Shown here: positions 1-7,772 of the stretch, piece by piece
Numbering within the stretch: position 1 is the stretch's first letter
How the letters are laid out: each line of letters begins with the position of its first letter
Assembly: GCA_047608075.1 (NCBI GenBank)
Contig: JBLKRX010000015.1
Location: 1 to 64,000, forward strand
Reading direction: 5' to 3'
Length of the DNA: 64,000 nucleotides
Source: Ferdinandcohnia humi_A
Lineage (GTDB): Bacteria; Bacillota; Bacilli; Bacillales; Bacillaceae_L
Translations under genes and position numbers: made by a program
The notes under the pieces: generated by a model
The model's input: the letters and a program-made list of their open reading frames with translations, nothing else
Database searches by the model: none
What the model was told of the DNA's origin: nothing

Positions 1-10
1 AAAAATAGAG

Positions 11-46
11 AAAGGTGAATTTGAGTGAGATCAAATTCACCTTTTT
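11..46. terminator. Hairpin terminator at the 3' side of the yhfA-like gene
   Basis: A perfect 12-bp stem (AAAGGTGAATTT at 11-22 with its complement at 33-44) encloses a 10-base loop and is followed on the plus strand by a short T run. It can end a plus-strand gene that lies left of the window. On the minus strand it may end the permease gene at 93-1511, although the T tract is weaker there. Confidence 0.7.
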
Positions 47-92
47 CACTATTGGAAGCTAGTTATGTCCCAGCCTCCTAGTCTTGTTCTTA

Positions 93-1511
93 CTATATCA
101 AAAACATAGCAACTATTGTTGTTACAACTAACCCAATCGTAACTGGAAGGAGGTTCTTTCTTGCAAGCTCAAATGGGTCTACACCACAGATGGCGGCTGC
201 GGGTATTAGAGCCCAAGGTACTAATGTTCCTCCACCAACCCAGATTGCTGCAATTTGACCAAGGGCTGTTAATGTTTCTGCTCCAGCCCCAATTGCAGTA
301 GAGAAGAGTGAGGCTATGGATCCAGCAAGTGATATTCCAGAGAAGCCTGAGCCGTCTAAACCGGTGATTGCTCCAACACCTGTTAATGTGATTGCTCCGA
401 TTGGTGCATTTAGTGGAACGATTGAGGCTAGGCTGACCCCAAGGTCATTTACAATACCTTGTGAATTCGCAGGAAGGAAATCCCCAATGATTTTCCCGAA
501 GCCTGAGTCACCAAGGTAAAAGAAGGCAGCAATTGGGATAACCGGACCAAATACTTTAAATCCAAATTGAAAACCCTCTATTAAATATGCTGTAGTCTTT
601 TCTAATCCAGCATTTCTATGGGTGACCATTGAAATTAGTAAGAGAATCAAGATTGAGGTTCCACCTACTAAAGCGGTTGCGTCTCCACCGGATAGATCTA
701 ACAGTGACATGGCGACGACATCTAATGCAAACAGGATTGGAATTAGAATGGCAAATATGCGTTTCATAGTAGGTGATAATAAAGATTTTAGTTTTTGTTC
801 CTCTTTCTGGGACAATTCTTTTGTTAGTGGGTTTACATTGTTACCGATATTATCAACTGATAGTGCTCCTTTTTTCATATCTCGACGTAAAAAGTAATAA
901 GCTGCTACAGTGGTTACAATCCCCATCACGAAGACGAGTGGTACACTTGCTTTTACTACGTCCATAACCTCGAGTCCTGCAGCGTCTGCTGTTAATTTTG
1001 GAGCGGCTTGAATGATAAAATCTCCTGACAATGCGATACCGTGGCCGAAGAGATTCATGGCCATTGCGACACCTAAAGCAGGTAAACCAACTCTCATTGC
1101 AACAGGTAATAAAACTGCCCCAATTAATGCAACCGCTGGAGACGGCCAGAAGAACCACGAAATAACCATCATGACAATCCCAATTGTCCAATAAGCAAGA
1201 GCAGGTGACCGGATTAGCTTTGTGAAAGGAGAAATCATCATGTCATTGATTCCTGTAACTGTTAATGCTTTACTCATTGAAACGATTATTGAAATGACTA
1301 GTATTGTAGAGAGTAGTTCTGTTATCGCAAAAATAAAGCTGTTGAAGACACCACTTACGGAGGCACTGATAGAACCAGTAGCTGTAATCGCTAATAGAAA
1401 TATTCCAAGTATACATAGTAATGAGGTATCTCTCCTCATAACCATGAAGGCGATGATTAAAAGGATAAACGAAACATAAATCCAATGCAGTGCGGTTAAT
1501 TCCACTATCAT
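93..1511 (-). CDS. yhfA: YhfA-like integral membrane permease
   Basis: About 472 residues, almost wholly hydrophobic, with roughly 11-13 predicted membrane segments and one charged cytoplasmic stretch near residues 220-255. It resembles YhfA of Bacillus subtilis, an uncharacterised permease in the wider GntP/ArsB-like transporter group; the substrate is not known. The chosen start is the ATG at 1511, because GGGGG lies about 8 bases upstream of it. An in-frame ATG 18 bases further up (1529) has no ribosome site. It is transcribed away from hmoB, with a hairpin between the two. The neighbourhood (hmoB, pbpF, hem genes) is also that of yhfA in Bacillus, which supports the name more than the function. 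Confidence 0.75.
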   Translation of the reverse strand: MIVELTALHWIYVSFILLIIAFMVMRRDTSLLCILGIFLLAITATGSISASVSGVFNSFIFAITELLSTILVISIIVSMSKALTVTGINDMMISPFTKLIRSPALAYWTIGIVMMVISWFFWPSPAVALIGAVLLPVAMRVGLPALGVAMAMNLFGHGIALSGDFIIQAAPKLTADAAGLEVMDVVKASVPLVFVMGIVTTVAAYYFLRRDMKKGALSVDNIGNNVNPLTKELSQKEEQKLKSLLSPTMKRIFAILIPILFALDVVAMSLLDLSGGDATALVGGTSILILLLISMVTHRNAGLEKTTAYLIEGFQFGFKVFGPVIPIAAFFYLGDSGFGKIIGDFLPANSQGIVNDLGVSLASIVPLNAPIGAITLTGVGAITGLDGSGFSGISLAGSIASLFSTAIGAGAETLTALGQIAAIWVGGGTLVPWALIPAAAICGVDPFELARKNLLPVTIGLVVTTIVAMFLI

Positions 1512-1547
1512 TGTAAAACCCCCATTCATCTATTCCGTCTTGCAAAC

Positions 1548-1573
1548 CAAAGGTAAATAGAATTTTACCTTTG
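1548..1573. terminator. Hairpin between hmoB and the yhfA-like gene
   Basis: A perfect 10-bp inverted repeat (CAAAGGTAAA and its complement) with a 6-base loop lies just downstream of hmoB on the minus strand and upstream of the permease start. There is no long T run on either side, so it is either a weak terminator for hmoB or a structure in the permease leader. The stem resembles that of the hairpin at 11-46. Confidence 0.45.
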
Positions 1574-1649
1574 TCTGTAATACAGAATATGAAAGGGGGG
1601 AAAACATGTGAAAAGAGACGAAAAATTTAAAAAATTACATACTTCGAAT

Positions 1650-2156
1650 TTAATGATCCTGTAATTCATAAAAGATTTTAGTGTACCAAGGGCCAGAAAA
1701 AATAGTCTTTTGTAGACCTGCTTTTGTATTATTAATCAACTCCTCATACTTTTCGTAGGCAGATGATTGTGTCCACTTTTTATAAGACATTTCCTTTTCC
1801 CAAATACTCATTACTACATACGTATCACTCTTAATCGGGCGAAGCACTCGAAACGCAGTAATACCATTTGCATTTTCAAGGAGATTTTTATTGGTAGTCA
1901 GATTGTATTCAAACAGTGGCTTCCCTTCATCTGTAATGGGAACATAAGTAAGAACTGCAATTGCTCCGCGATCCAATTCTCCACTACCTATAACCACTTC
2001 GTATTTACGTGGAGCTGCAAAAACTGACTTTCTCGCAGTTTCGTGGATCAAAATGGCTGTTTCATTGTTGTAAAACTCAATCATTTTTTCATTCTTATAT
2101 TTTTCTCTCAGCTTTTTAAGAAAATCGACGGTTCCAAATGCTATATAGAGTTTCAT
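1650..2156 (-). CDS. hmoB: Heme-degrading monooxygenase HmoB (YhgC)
   Basis: 168 residues; an antibiotic-biosynthesis-monooxygenase (ABM) ferredoxin-like fold in the C-terminal half (about residues 70-160, including the segment with SIWEKEMSYKKW). HmoB opens the heme ring to release iron in the cytoplasm. Length and gene position match B. subtilis YhgC/HmoB, which sits beside pbpF and hemEHY. A clear ribosome site (AAGGGGGC) lies 4-5 bases before the ATG. A heme-degrading enzyme next to heme synthesis genes fits heme homeostasis. No Fur box was identified with confidence. Confidence 0.85.
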   Translation of the reverse strand: MKLYIAFGTVDFLKKLREKYKNEKMIEFYNNETAILIHETARKSVFAAPRKYEVVIGSGELDRGAIAVLTYVPITDEGKPLFEYNLTTNKNLLENANGITAFRVLRPIKSDTYVVMSIWEKEMSYKKWTQSSAYEKYEELINNTKAGLQKTIFSGPWYTKIFYELQDH

Positions 2157-2202
2157 ATAAGCCCCCTTTTTTTATACGCACCTAATGACTGTAATTATTA
2201 AA

Positions 2203-2666
2203 GGCTATTTTCGTAAACTTTGTTGCTTTCTGTACCAGGTTAGCGGTGAATTCTGATTTAATGAATTAAAGAGTAATCATGTCAGATCAAGGTTCTATTT
2301 TGACAACTTTAATGAATTCAAGAATATTCATGTCAGAATCAGGCTTCTATTCTGACAGCTTTAATGAATTCAAGAGTAACCGTGTCAGAATGAGGTGTCT
2401 ATTCTGACAGCTTTGAAGAATTCAAGCGGAACCGTGTCAGAATGAGGTGTCTATTCTTACAGCTTTGAAGAATTCAAGAGTAACCGTGTCAGAATGAGGT
2501 GTCTATTCTGACAGCTTTAATGAATTCAAGAGTAATCGTATCAGAACCAAGGGTCTATTCTGACAGCTTAATAAATTTAACAGTAACCTTGTCAGAATAA
2601 TATACACTTTTGTAAAAACTAAATAGTAAACCTGTTCGAAAAACTACAATCACTTTGAAAACAGCC
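2203..2666 (+). mobile_element. MITE-like element, copy A (enlarged)
   Basis: A 464-bp non-coding element. Its left end starts GGCTATTTTCGTAAACTTTG and its right end, read inward, starts GGCTGTTTTCAAAGTG, giving imperfect terminal inverted repeats of about 40 bp that continue into TGTACCAGG / CGAACAGG. It is flanked by a perfect 8-bp direct repeat, TTATTAAA, at 2195-2202 and 2667-2674. Two further copies lie at 18231-18431 and 46179-46386. It carries no open frame, so it must be moved by a transposase elsewhere. GGCT ends with an 8-bp duplication are typical of the ISL3 family, which is an inference from family knowledge. The element lies upstream of pbpF. Confidence 0.85.
2281..2590 (+). repeat. 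52-bp tandem repeat inside MITE copy A
   Basis: Six head-to-tail units begin at 2281, 2332, 2384, 2436, 2488 and 2540, with lengths of 51, 52, 52, 52, 52 and 51 bp; a seventh partial unit begins at 2591. Each unit holds a small inverted repeat (GTCAGAAT ... ATTCTGAC) followed by a segment containing GAATTC. Units 3 to 5 are nearly identical, so expansion was recent. Copies B and C of the element have about one unit, which accounts for the greater length of copy A. Confidence 0.9.
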
Positions 2667-2895
2667 TTATTAAATAACGATCGTAATCTAAAAATAGCGC
2701 CCGTTTTGACGTTTGAGCGAAAATGCAAAAAGTATAATCCCGATTAGTAAACAGTGCCAATTTCTTCATGCACCCATACATAGTGAGAAACTTTAACAGT
2801 TATACTAAAAGATAACATATCCAATTTTATGAAGAAAATGTTGCTTAGGTGGTTAAAGGCACGACTGTTTTAAAAATTTCCAAGGGGTGACACAT

Positions 2896-5031
2896 GTGAA
2901 AAAGAAATTATTACTCTCATTTATAGCTATCGTAGGTTCTTTTGTCCTTGGAGTATGTGGGTATTTACTTATTATTTATGCAGGTGATTATGTAATTGAT
3001 GATAAAAAGCTTGTCATGAATTCAGCTACGAAGTTGGTTGATGAAGAGGGAAGGTTTATAACAAAATTATATTATGAAAATAGAGATCTTATATCCTTAC
3101 AGGATATTCCTGATTATGTTCAGCAGGCCTTCATAGCTGTCGAGGATACTCGTTTTTATCAACATCATGGAATCGATATTCAGGCTATTTTACGAGCAAT
3201 TTATAAAGATATTGTTGCGGGTGGTAAGGTTGAAGGTGGTAGTACTATTACCCAGCAGCTAGCAAAAAATGTTTTCCTCTCTAATGAAAAAACATTTTTG
3301 AGAAAGACAAAGGAATTGATCATAGCGATCAATTTGGAAGAAAAATATAGCAAACAAGAGTTACTTGAAATGTATTTAAATCAAATCTATTTTGGGCATG
3401 GTGCCTATGGAATTCAGTCTGCATCTAAGTTCTATTTTAATAAAAATGTATCTGAATTAACCGTTGAGGAAGCTGCTTTGCTAGCGGGAATACCGAAAGC
3501 GCCGTCAACATTTTCGCCCATTTTGAACCCTGAAAAAAGTAAGCAACGCAGAGATTTAGTCATTAGTTTAATGGAAGAAAAGGGCTTCTTACAGGCTGAA
3601 GAAGCTGTGAGAGTCCAAGGAAAAACGCTATCGCTTGATGTTCAAGAAGTAAAAAGAGATCCTTCGTTAGTAACCTATATAGATATGGTCTTTGAGGAAG
3701 CAAGATCACGCTACAATCTTTCAAATGAGGAACTACTCAGAGGTGGCTATACGATAACAGTGCCACTTCATATGGAAGTGCAAAGAACAGCCTATGAACT
3801 ATTTCAGGACCAGGCGAATTTTCCAGGTGTAGATGACAAGGTAGAGGGAGCATTTGTCTTGCTTGATAATGATACCGGAGGTGTGTTGGCAAGTATTGGT
3901 GGCCGCCGTTATGTAAGTAAAGGTACAAATCGAATCCTTGTGAAGCGCCAGCCGGGTTCAACTATAAAGCCTTTAGCAGTGTATGGCCCAGCGTTGGAAG
4001 AAAATCAATTCGAGCCTTATTCCATGCTTGTAGATAAAAAACTGTCATATGGAGAATATGTACCAAGTAATTTTTCAGGGATATATAAAGGTGAAATTTC
4101 CATGTATGATGCATTAATTGAGTCAGCAAATGCTCCAGCTGTGTGGATGCTTGACAGACTAGGCATTGAAACAGCTAAAAAGTACTTAACGAAAACAGGG
4201 ATATCAATTCCTGACCAGGGGTTATCAATTGCCCTCGGTGGCTTGGAGGAAGGCATATCTCCTATAAGTATGGCTAAGGCGTATCGTGCGTTTGCTCGAG
4301 GAGGAAAGGTGATTGAACCTCACTTTATTAGTAAAATTGCTGATCGTGATGGAGAAATAATTGGCCAAGCTTCTACACATGAAACAGAAGCCTTCTCCAA
4401 GCAAACAGCTTGGTATATGACACGTATGCTTGAAGGTGTTGTTGACAATGGAACAGCTAAAGTGGGCTCTTATTCAGGTGCGCTTGCAGGGAAGACGGGG
4501 ACAACAAACATTCCAGGAATTGAGGGTGGGATTAAGGATGCGTGGTTTGTTGGCTTTACTCCATCGGTAGTAGGGGCAATTTGGATGGGATATGATTACA
4601 CTGATTCAAAGCACTATCTTAAAGGTGGAAGTGCTTCACCAACCAAGCTTTTTAAAAAGATACTTGATCAATCTGAGATAAAAAAAGTAAGTGCTTTTTC
4701 TGCGCCTAAAGATGTAGAGGAATTAGAGCCACCAATACGATTATCTGAAGTAACTGACCTTACAGCAAGTATTACGTTTAAACCCCTTAGTTTATTTACC
4801 ATATCTTTGAATTGGACACCAGCAAAGGATGAGAGGATTGAATATCGAATTTATGAAGAACACTCTAAAAACGTGAACTACATAGGTTCGGTGAAAGGGA
4901 ATGGGAGCTTTGAAATTGAAAACGTGAATATATTCTCTATGCCTTCTTATTTTATAGTGCCTTATAATTCACAGACAAAAGAAGAAGGAGCGAAATCCGA
5001 AGCTGTAAAGCCTGCCTTTTTTTCTAACTAG
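2896..5031 (+). CDS. pbpF: Class A penicillin-binding protein PbpF
   Basis: About 711 residues. A bifunctional peptidoglycan transglycosylase-transpeptidase anchored by one N-terminal membrane segment (about residues 4-27). The glycosyltransferase domain shows EDTRFYQHHG and GGSTITQQLAKN. The transpeptidase domain shows PGSTIK (active-site serine), the SAN triad and KTGTT. A C-terminal fibronectin-like tail follows (about residues 615-711). GTG at 2896 is chosen because AAGGGG lies 7-8 bases upstream; another GTG at 2887 overlaps that site. Length and the link to the hem genes match B. subtilis PbpF, a minor forespore-expressed enzyme for germ-cell-wall synthesis. I did not find a convincing forespore promoter. 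Confidence 0.9.
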   Translation: MKKKLLLSFIAIVGSFVLGVCGYLLIIYAGDYVIDDKKLVMNSATKLVDEEGRFITKLYYENRDLISLQDIPDYVQQAFIAVEDTRFYQHHGIDIQAILRAIYKDIVAGGKVEGGSTITQQLAKNVFLSNEKTFLRKTKELIIAINLEEKYSKQELLEMYLNQIYFGHGAYGIQSASKFYFNKNVSELTVEEAALLAGIPKAPSTFSPILNPEKSKQRRDLVISLMEEKGFLQAEEAVRVQGKTLSLDVQEVKRDPSLVTYIDMVFEEARSRYNLSNEELLRGGYTITVPLHMEVQRTAYELFQDQANFPGVDDKVEGAFVLLDNDTGGVLASIGGRRYVSKGTNRILVKRQPGSTIKPLAVYGPALEENQFEPYSMLVDKKLSYGEYVPSNFSGIYKGEISMYDALIESANAPAVWMLDRLGIETAKKYLTKTGISIPDQGLSIALGGLEEGISPISMAKAYRAFARGGKVIEPHFISKIADRDGEIIGQASTHETEAFSKQTAWYMTRMLEGVVDNGTAKVGSYSGALAGKTGTTNIPGIEGGIKDAWFVGFTPSVVGAIWMGYDYTDSKHYLKGGSASPTKLFKKILDQSEIKKVSAFSAPKDVEELEPPIRLSEVTDLTASITFKPLSLFTISLNWTPAKDERIEYRIYEEHSKNVNYIGSVKGNGSFEIENVNIFSMPSYFIVPYNSQTKEEGAKSEAVKPAFFSN

Positions 5032-5052
5032 CACAAAGAAAATGTAGATTGG

Positions 5053-5076
5053 TGGTGGAAACTATTTTCACCACTT
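5053..5076 (+). terminator. Weak hairpin after pbpF
   Basis: GTGGTG at 5053-5058 pairs with CACCAC about 12 bases on. There is no T run, so termination is uncertain; the structured repeat that follows may help to end pbpF transcription. Confidence 0.3.
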
Positions 5077-5082
5077 CTTGAA

Positions 5083-5265
5083 TGTCTAGCGCAAGCGGCC
5101 AAACCTTCGAGGTTAATAACCTGTGCCAATAAAAGCTCAAAGAACGAATTTTTGCAACAGAACATTTGCTTGTCGGACTTGCACAAGGACGTGCTGACGT
5201 CAACGTTCGCCACAGGACGTAGCGGATTTTAGTTGACGTTCCCCTCAAGGCACTTGCGCATTTTT
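5083..5265 (+). repeat. Dispersed structured repeat, copy 1
   Basis: Starts TGTCTAGCGCAAGCGGCC and ends GGCACTTGCGCATTTTT, so the two ends are complementary (GCGCAAGCGG against its inverse). The interior contains AACATTTGCTTGTCGGACTT and TTAGTTGACGTTCC, blocks shared with 41961-42171 and, in part, with 51949-52013. It is GC-richer than its surroundings and has no convincing gene. Similar TGTCTAGC...GCGC elements are common between genes in Bacillaceae, from general knowledge. Two short minus-strand open frames across it are not considered real. Confidence 0.7.
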
Positions 5266-5282
5266 AAATGTTCGTCGATTTT

Positions 5283-5309
5283 TTGACAATTTTGCTAGTT
5301 ATCTATACA
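5283..5309 (+). promoter_or_regulatory. Candidate promoter of the heme genes
   Basis: A perfect -35 box TTGACA (5283-5288) is followed by TATACA (5304-5309) with a short 15-base spacer. It is the best sigma-A-like match upstream of hemE and would place the start near 5316, just before a strong ribosome site at 5336-5345. Confidence 0.4.
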
Positions 5310-5348
5310 AGGCTAGTGAAAAACATATATAGTTGTAAGGTGAGATAA

Positions 5349-5411
5349 ATGAAGAAATATGATTTTTTAGTTCATTTTAAACAAAGATTTTGTCGCTTTG
5401 TGCTATTATAG
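5349..5411 (+). CDS. Possible 20-residue leader peptide upstream of hemE
   Basis: ATG at 5349 follows an excellent ribosome site (AAGGTGAG) by four bases. It opens a 20-codon frame rich in basic and aromatic residues (starts MKKYDFLVHF, ends RFVLL), closed by TAG at 5409. It lies 42 bases before hemE and after the candidate promoter. No family is recognised. It may be a translated leader that controls hemE, or a chance frame with a good ribosome site. Confidence 0.3.
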   Translation: MKKYDFLVHFKQRFCRFVLL

Positions 5412-5453
5412 AAATTATGTGTGAAGAATGTTGAAAGGTAGGTATTATACATA

Positions 5454-6494
5454 ATGCAGAACGGATTTAATGATACATTTTTAAGAGCTGCTAGAGGAGA
5501 GAAGACAGATTATGTACCAGTATGGTATATGCGGCAAGCGGGGAGGTCGCAACCAGAATACCGTGCAATTAAAGAAAAATATAGCTTATTTGAGATTACC
5601 CACCAACCTGAGCTTTGTGCGTATGTAACAAGACTTCCAGTTGAACAATACGATGTTGATGCAGCGATTCTATATAAGGATATTATGTCACCACTACCTG
5701 CAATTGGTGTTGATGTTGAAATAAAATCTGGAATTGGTCCGGTTATTAGCAATCCTATTCGTTCATTAAGTGATGTAGAGAAACTTGGTGAAATCCATCC
5801 TGAAGAGGATGTTCCTTATGTACTTGATACGATTAAGCTATTAACTAGTGAACAGTTATCTGTTCCGTTAATCGGCTTCGCTGGAGCTCCTTTTACACTT
5901 GCGAGCTATATGATCGAGGGAGGTCCCTCCAAAAACTATAATAAAACGAAGGCGTTTATGTATGCTGAGCCAAAGGCTTGGTTTGCATTAATGGATAAGC
6001 TGGCTGAAATGACGATTACATATGTAAAGTCACAAATCAGAGCTGGTGCTAAAGCAATCCAAATCTTTGATTCCTGGGTGGGTGCACTTAATGTCGCAGA
6101 TTATCGCCATTTCATTAAGCCGGTTATGCATCGCATCTTCTCTGAGCTTCGTGAAGAGGGAGTTCCTTTAATTATGTTCGGTGTGGGTGCTAGTCATTTA
6201 GCGTTGGAATGGCATGACCTTCCGCTTGATGTAGTTGGACTTGACTGGCGTCTACCAATTATGCAGGCAAGAGAGCTTGGAATTACAAAAACAGTTCAAG
6301 GGAACCTTGATCCGGCAATTCTACTTGCACCATGGGACGTTATTGAAGAAAAAGCAAAAGAAGTACTTGATCAAGGAATGCAACAGCACGGGTTTATTTT
6401 TAACCTTGGCCACGGTGTTTTCCCACAGGTACAACCTGAGACGTTAAAGCGTTTGACTACGTTTATTCATGAATATTCATCATCAAAAAAATAA
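5454..6494 (+). CDS. hemE: Uroporphyrinogen decarboxylase HemE
   Basis: 346 residues, the normal length. HemE removes four acetate carboxyls from uroporphyrinogen III to give coproporphyrinogen III in the cytoplasm. The N-terminal signature PVWYMRQAGRSQPEYR carries the substrate-binding arginines. The conserved GFAGAPFTLASYMIEGG and IFDSWVGAL blocks are intact. The ribosome site before ATG 5454 is weak (AAAGG about 15 bases up), but the start agrees with HemE homologues. First gene of the hemE-hemH-hemY set, separated from hemH by a long palindrome. Confidence 0.97.
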   Translation: MQNGFNDTFLRAARGEKTDYVPVWYMRQAGRSQPEYRAIKEKYSLFEITHQPELCAYVTRLPVEQYDVDAAILYKDIMSPLPAIGVDVEIKSGIGPVISNPIRSLSDVEKLGEIHPEEDVPYVLDTIKLLTSEQLSVPLIGFAGAPFTLASYMIEGGPSKNYNKTKAFMYAEPKAWFALMDKLAEMTITYVKSQIRAGAKAIQIFDSWVGALNVADYRHFIKPVMHRIFSELREEGVPLIMFGVGASHLALEWHDLPLDVVGLDWRLPIMQARELGITKTVQGNLDPAILLAPWDVIEEKAKEVLDQGMQQHGFIFNLGHGVFPQVQPETLKRLTTFIHEYSSSKK

Positions 6495-6507
6495 TGTAAA
6501 AAAGGAT

Positions 6508-6650
6508 GTTCAATAGAGTCACCCAATTATGAGATTGGAATCTAAGCGACATTCTGTCCCTTTGGTCCTCACGTATGAAATGCATACGTTTCGGTCTTAG
6601 AGGCTGTCGTTTCTTGATCTTCTGCTTTGTGACTAGTCGACTTATTGAAC
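6508..6650. repeat. 143-bp imperfect palindrome between hemE and hemH
   Basis: The segment begins GTTCAATAGAGTCAC and ends GTGACTAGTCGACTTATTGAAC, so its ends pair. Inside are further matching pairs: GCGACA with TGTCGT, and a perfect ACGTATG / CATACGT stem with a 5-base loop at the apex. It fills nearly all of the space between hemE and hemH. It could be a small MITE-like repeat or a folded leader that sets the hemH:hemE ratio. No target duplication is evident and no second copy was seen in the window. Confidence 0.6.
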
Positions 6651-6683
6651 ACATTAAAAGCAAACTGTATTGAGGTGTTTGGA

Positions 6684-7619
6684 ATGGCAAAGAAAAAAAT
6701 GGGGCTCCTTGTAATGGCTTATGGTACGCCCTATAAAGAAGAAGATATAGAAAGATATTATACTCATATTCGACATGGAAGAAAGCCTTCTCCAGATATG
6801 CTTGAGGACTTACGCTCACGTTATGAAGCAATTGGAGGTATATCGCCGCTTGCCAAAATTACAAAAGAACAAGCGGAAAAGCTTGAAGAGCATTTGAACG
6901 AAATCCAAGATGATATCGAATTTAAAATGTATCTAGGCTTAAAGCATATCGAGCCATTTGTTGAAGATGCTGTAGCTCAAATGCACAAGGATGGAATTGA
7001 AGAAGCAGTTAGTATTGTTCTTGCCCCTCATTTTTCAACCTTTAGTGTAAAATCCTATAATGGTCGTGCGAAGGAAGAAGCAGAAAAACTAGGAGGACTA
7101 ACTATCACTTCTGTTGAGAGCTGGTATAAGGAGTCTACTTTTATTGACTACTGGGCAAATCAACTAAAACAAGTGTATGGTTCTATGTCTCAGGAGGAAC
7201 GTGAAAATGCAGTACTAATTGTTTCGGCACATAGTCTTCCAGAAAAGATTATTGCTACAGGCGACCCGTATCCTAACCAACTACAAGAGACTGCAGATTT
7301 AATCGCAGAGGCATCTGGAATTACAAATTATGAAATTGGCTGGCAAAGTGCAGGGAACACCCCTGAACCATGGCTTGGTCCAGACGTACAGGATCTAACA
7401 AGAGACTTATACAATGAAAAAGGATATAAGGCATTTGTATATGTTCCTGTTGGCTTCGTAGCTGATCATTTAGAGGTATTATACGATAATGATTATGAAT
7501 GTAAGATTGTTACTGAAGAACTTGGAGTAAGCTACTACCGTCCGGAAATGCCGAATGCAAAACCAGAGTTTATTGCATGCCTTGGTAACGTGGTGCTAAA
7601 ACAACTTAACTTAAAATAA
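6684..7619 (+). CDS. hemH: Coproporphyrin III ferrochelatase HemH (CpfC)
   Basis: 311 residues. In Firmicutes this soluble monomeric enzyme inserts iron into coproporphyrin III. It has the family start MAKKKMGLLVMAYGTP, the catalytic histidine in SAHSLPEK and the glutamate in FVADHLEVLYDND. ATG 6684 is chosen because GAGGTG lies 7 bases upstream; an earlier in-frame ATG at 6645 lies inside the palindrome and has no ribosome site. A hairpin follows the gene before hemY. Confidence 0.97.
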   Translation: MAKKKMGLLVMAYGTPYKEEDIERYYTHIRHGRKPSPDMLEDLRSRYEAIGGISPLAKITKEQAEKLEEHLNEIQDDIEFKMYLGLKHIEPFVEDAVAQMHKDGIEEAVSIVLAPHFSTFSVKSYNGRAKEEAEKLGGLTITSVESWYKESTFIDYWANQLKQVYGSMSQEERENAVLIVSAHSLPEKIIATGDPYPNQLQETADLIAEASGITNYEIGWQSAGNTPEPWLGPDVQDLTRDLYNEKGYKAFVYVPVGFVADHLEVLYDNDYECKIVTEELGVSYYRPEMPNAKPEFIACLGNVVLKQLNLK

Positions 7620-7651
7620 TTCATAGAGCTGAATTCATTGTTGCTATTAGT

Positions 7652-7694
7652 AAAAGGAGACGATATGTACGTTTGTATATGACGTTCTCCTTTT
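7652..7694 (+). terminator. Hairpin between hemH and hemY
   Basis: AAAAGGAGACG at 7652-7662 pairs, with one bulged base, with CGTTCTCCTTTT at 7683-7694. The T-rich arm gives it a terminator-like look, but hemY follows on the same strand, so partial read-through is likely. Confidence 0.45.
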
Positions 7695-7772
7695 GAATCG
7701 TTTTCAAAGCGAAAGGCAGCAATTATTTAGAAGATATCCTAATTTATAATGTGCAAAGAAGGCGATGTTAAA

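Noticed and set aside
853..1191. 112-codon frame within the yhfA-like gene
   Set aside because: Out-of-frame shadow with basic, cysteine-rich nonsense composition and no ribosome site.
2281..2590. CRISPR array
   Set aside because: The 52-bp units are contiguous, without unique spacers, and no cas gene is near; it is a tandem repeat in a MITE.
2667..2895. Forespore (sigma-F/G) promoter before pbpF
   Set aside because: Several GTATA/CATA-like hexamers occur but none has a matching partner at proper spacing.
5024..5248. Minus-strand frames of 61-74 codons over the repeat after pbpF
   Set aside because: They lie wholly in the structured repeat, lack ribosome sites and match no family.
6463..6831. 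122-codon minus-strand frame across the hemE-hemH palindrome
   Set aside because: It runs over the palindrome and into hemH on the other strand, with no start signal; hemH is certain.
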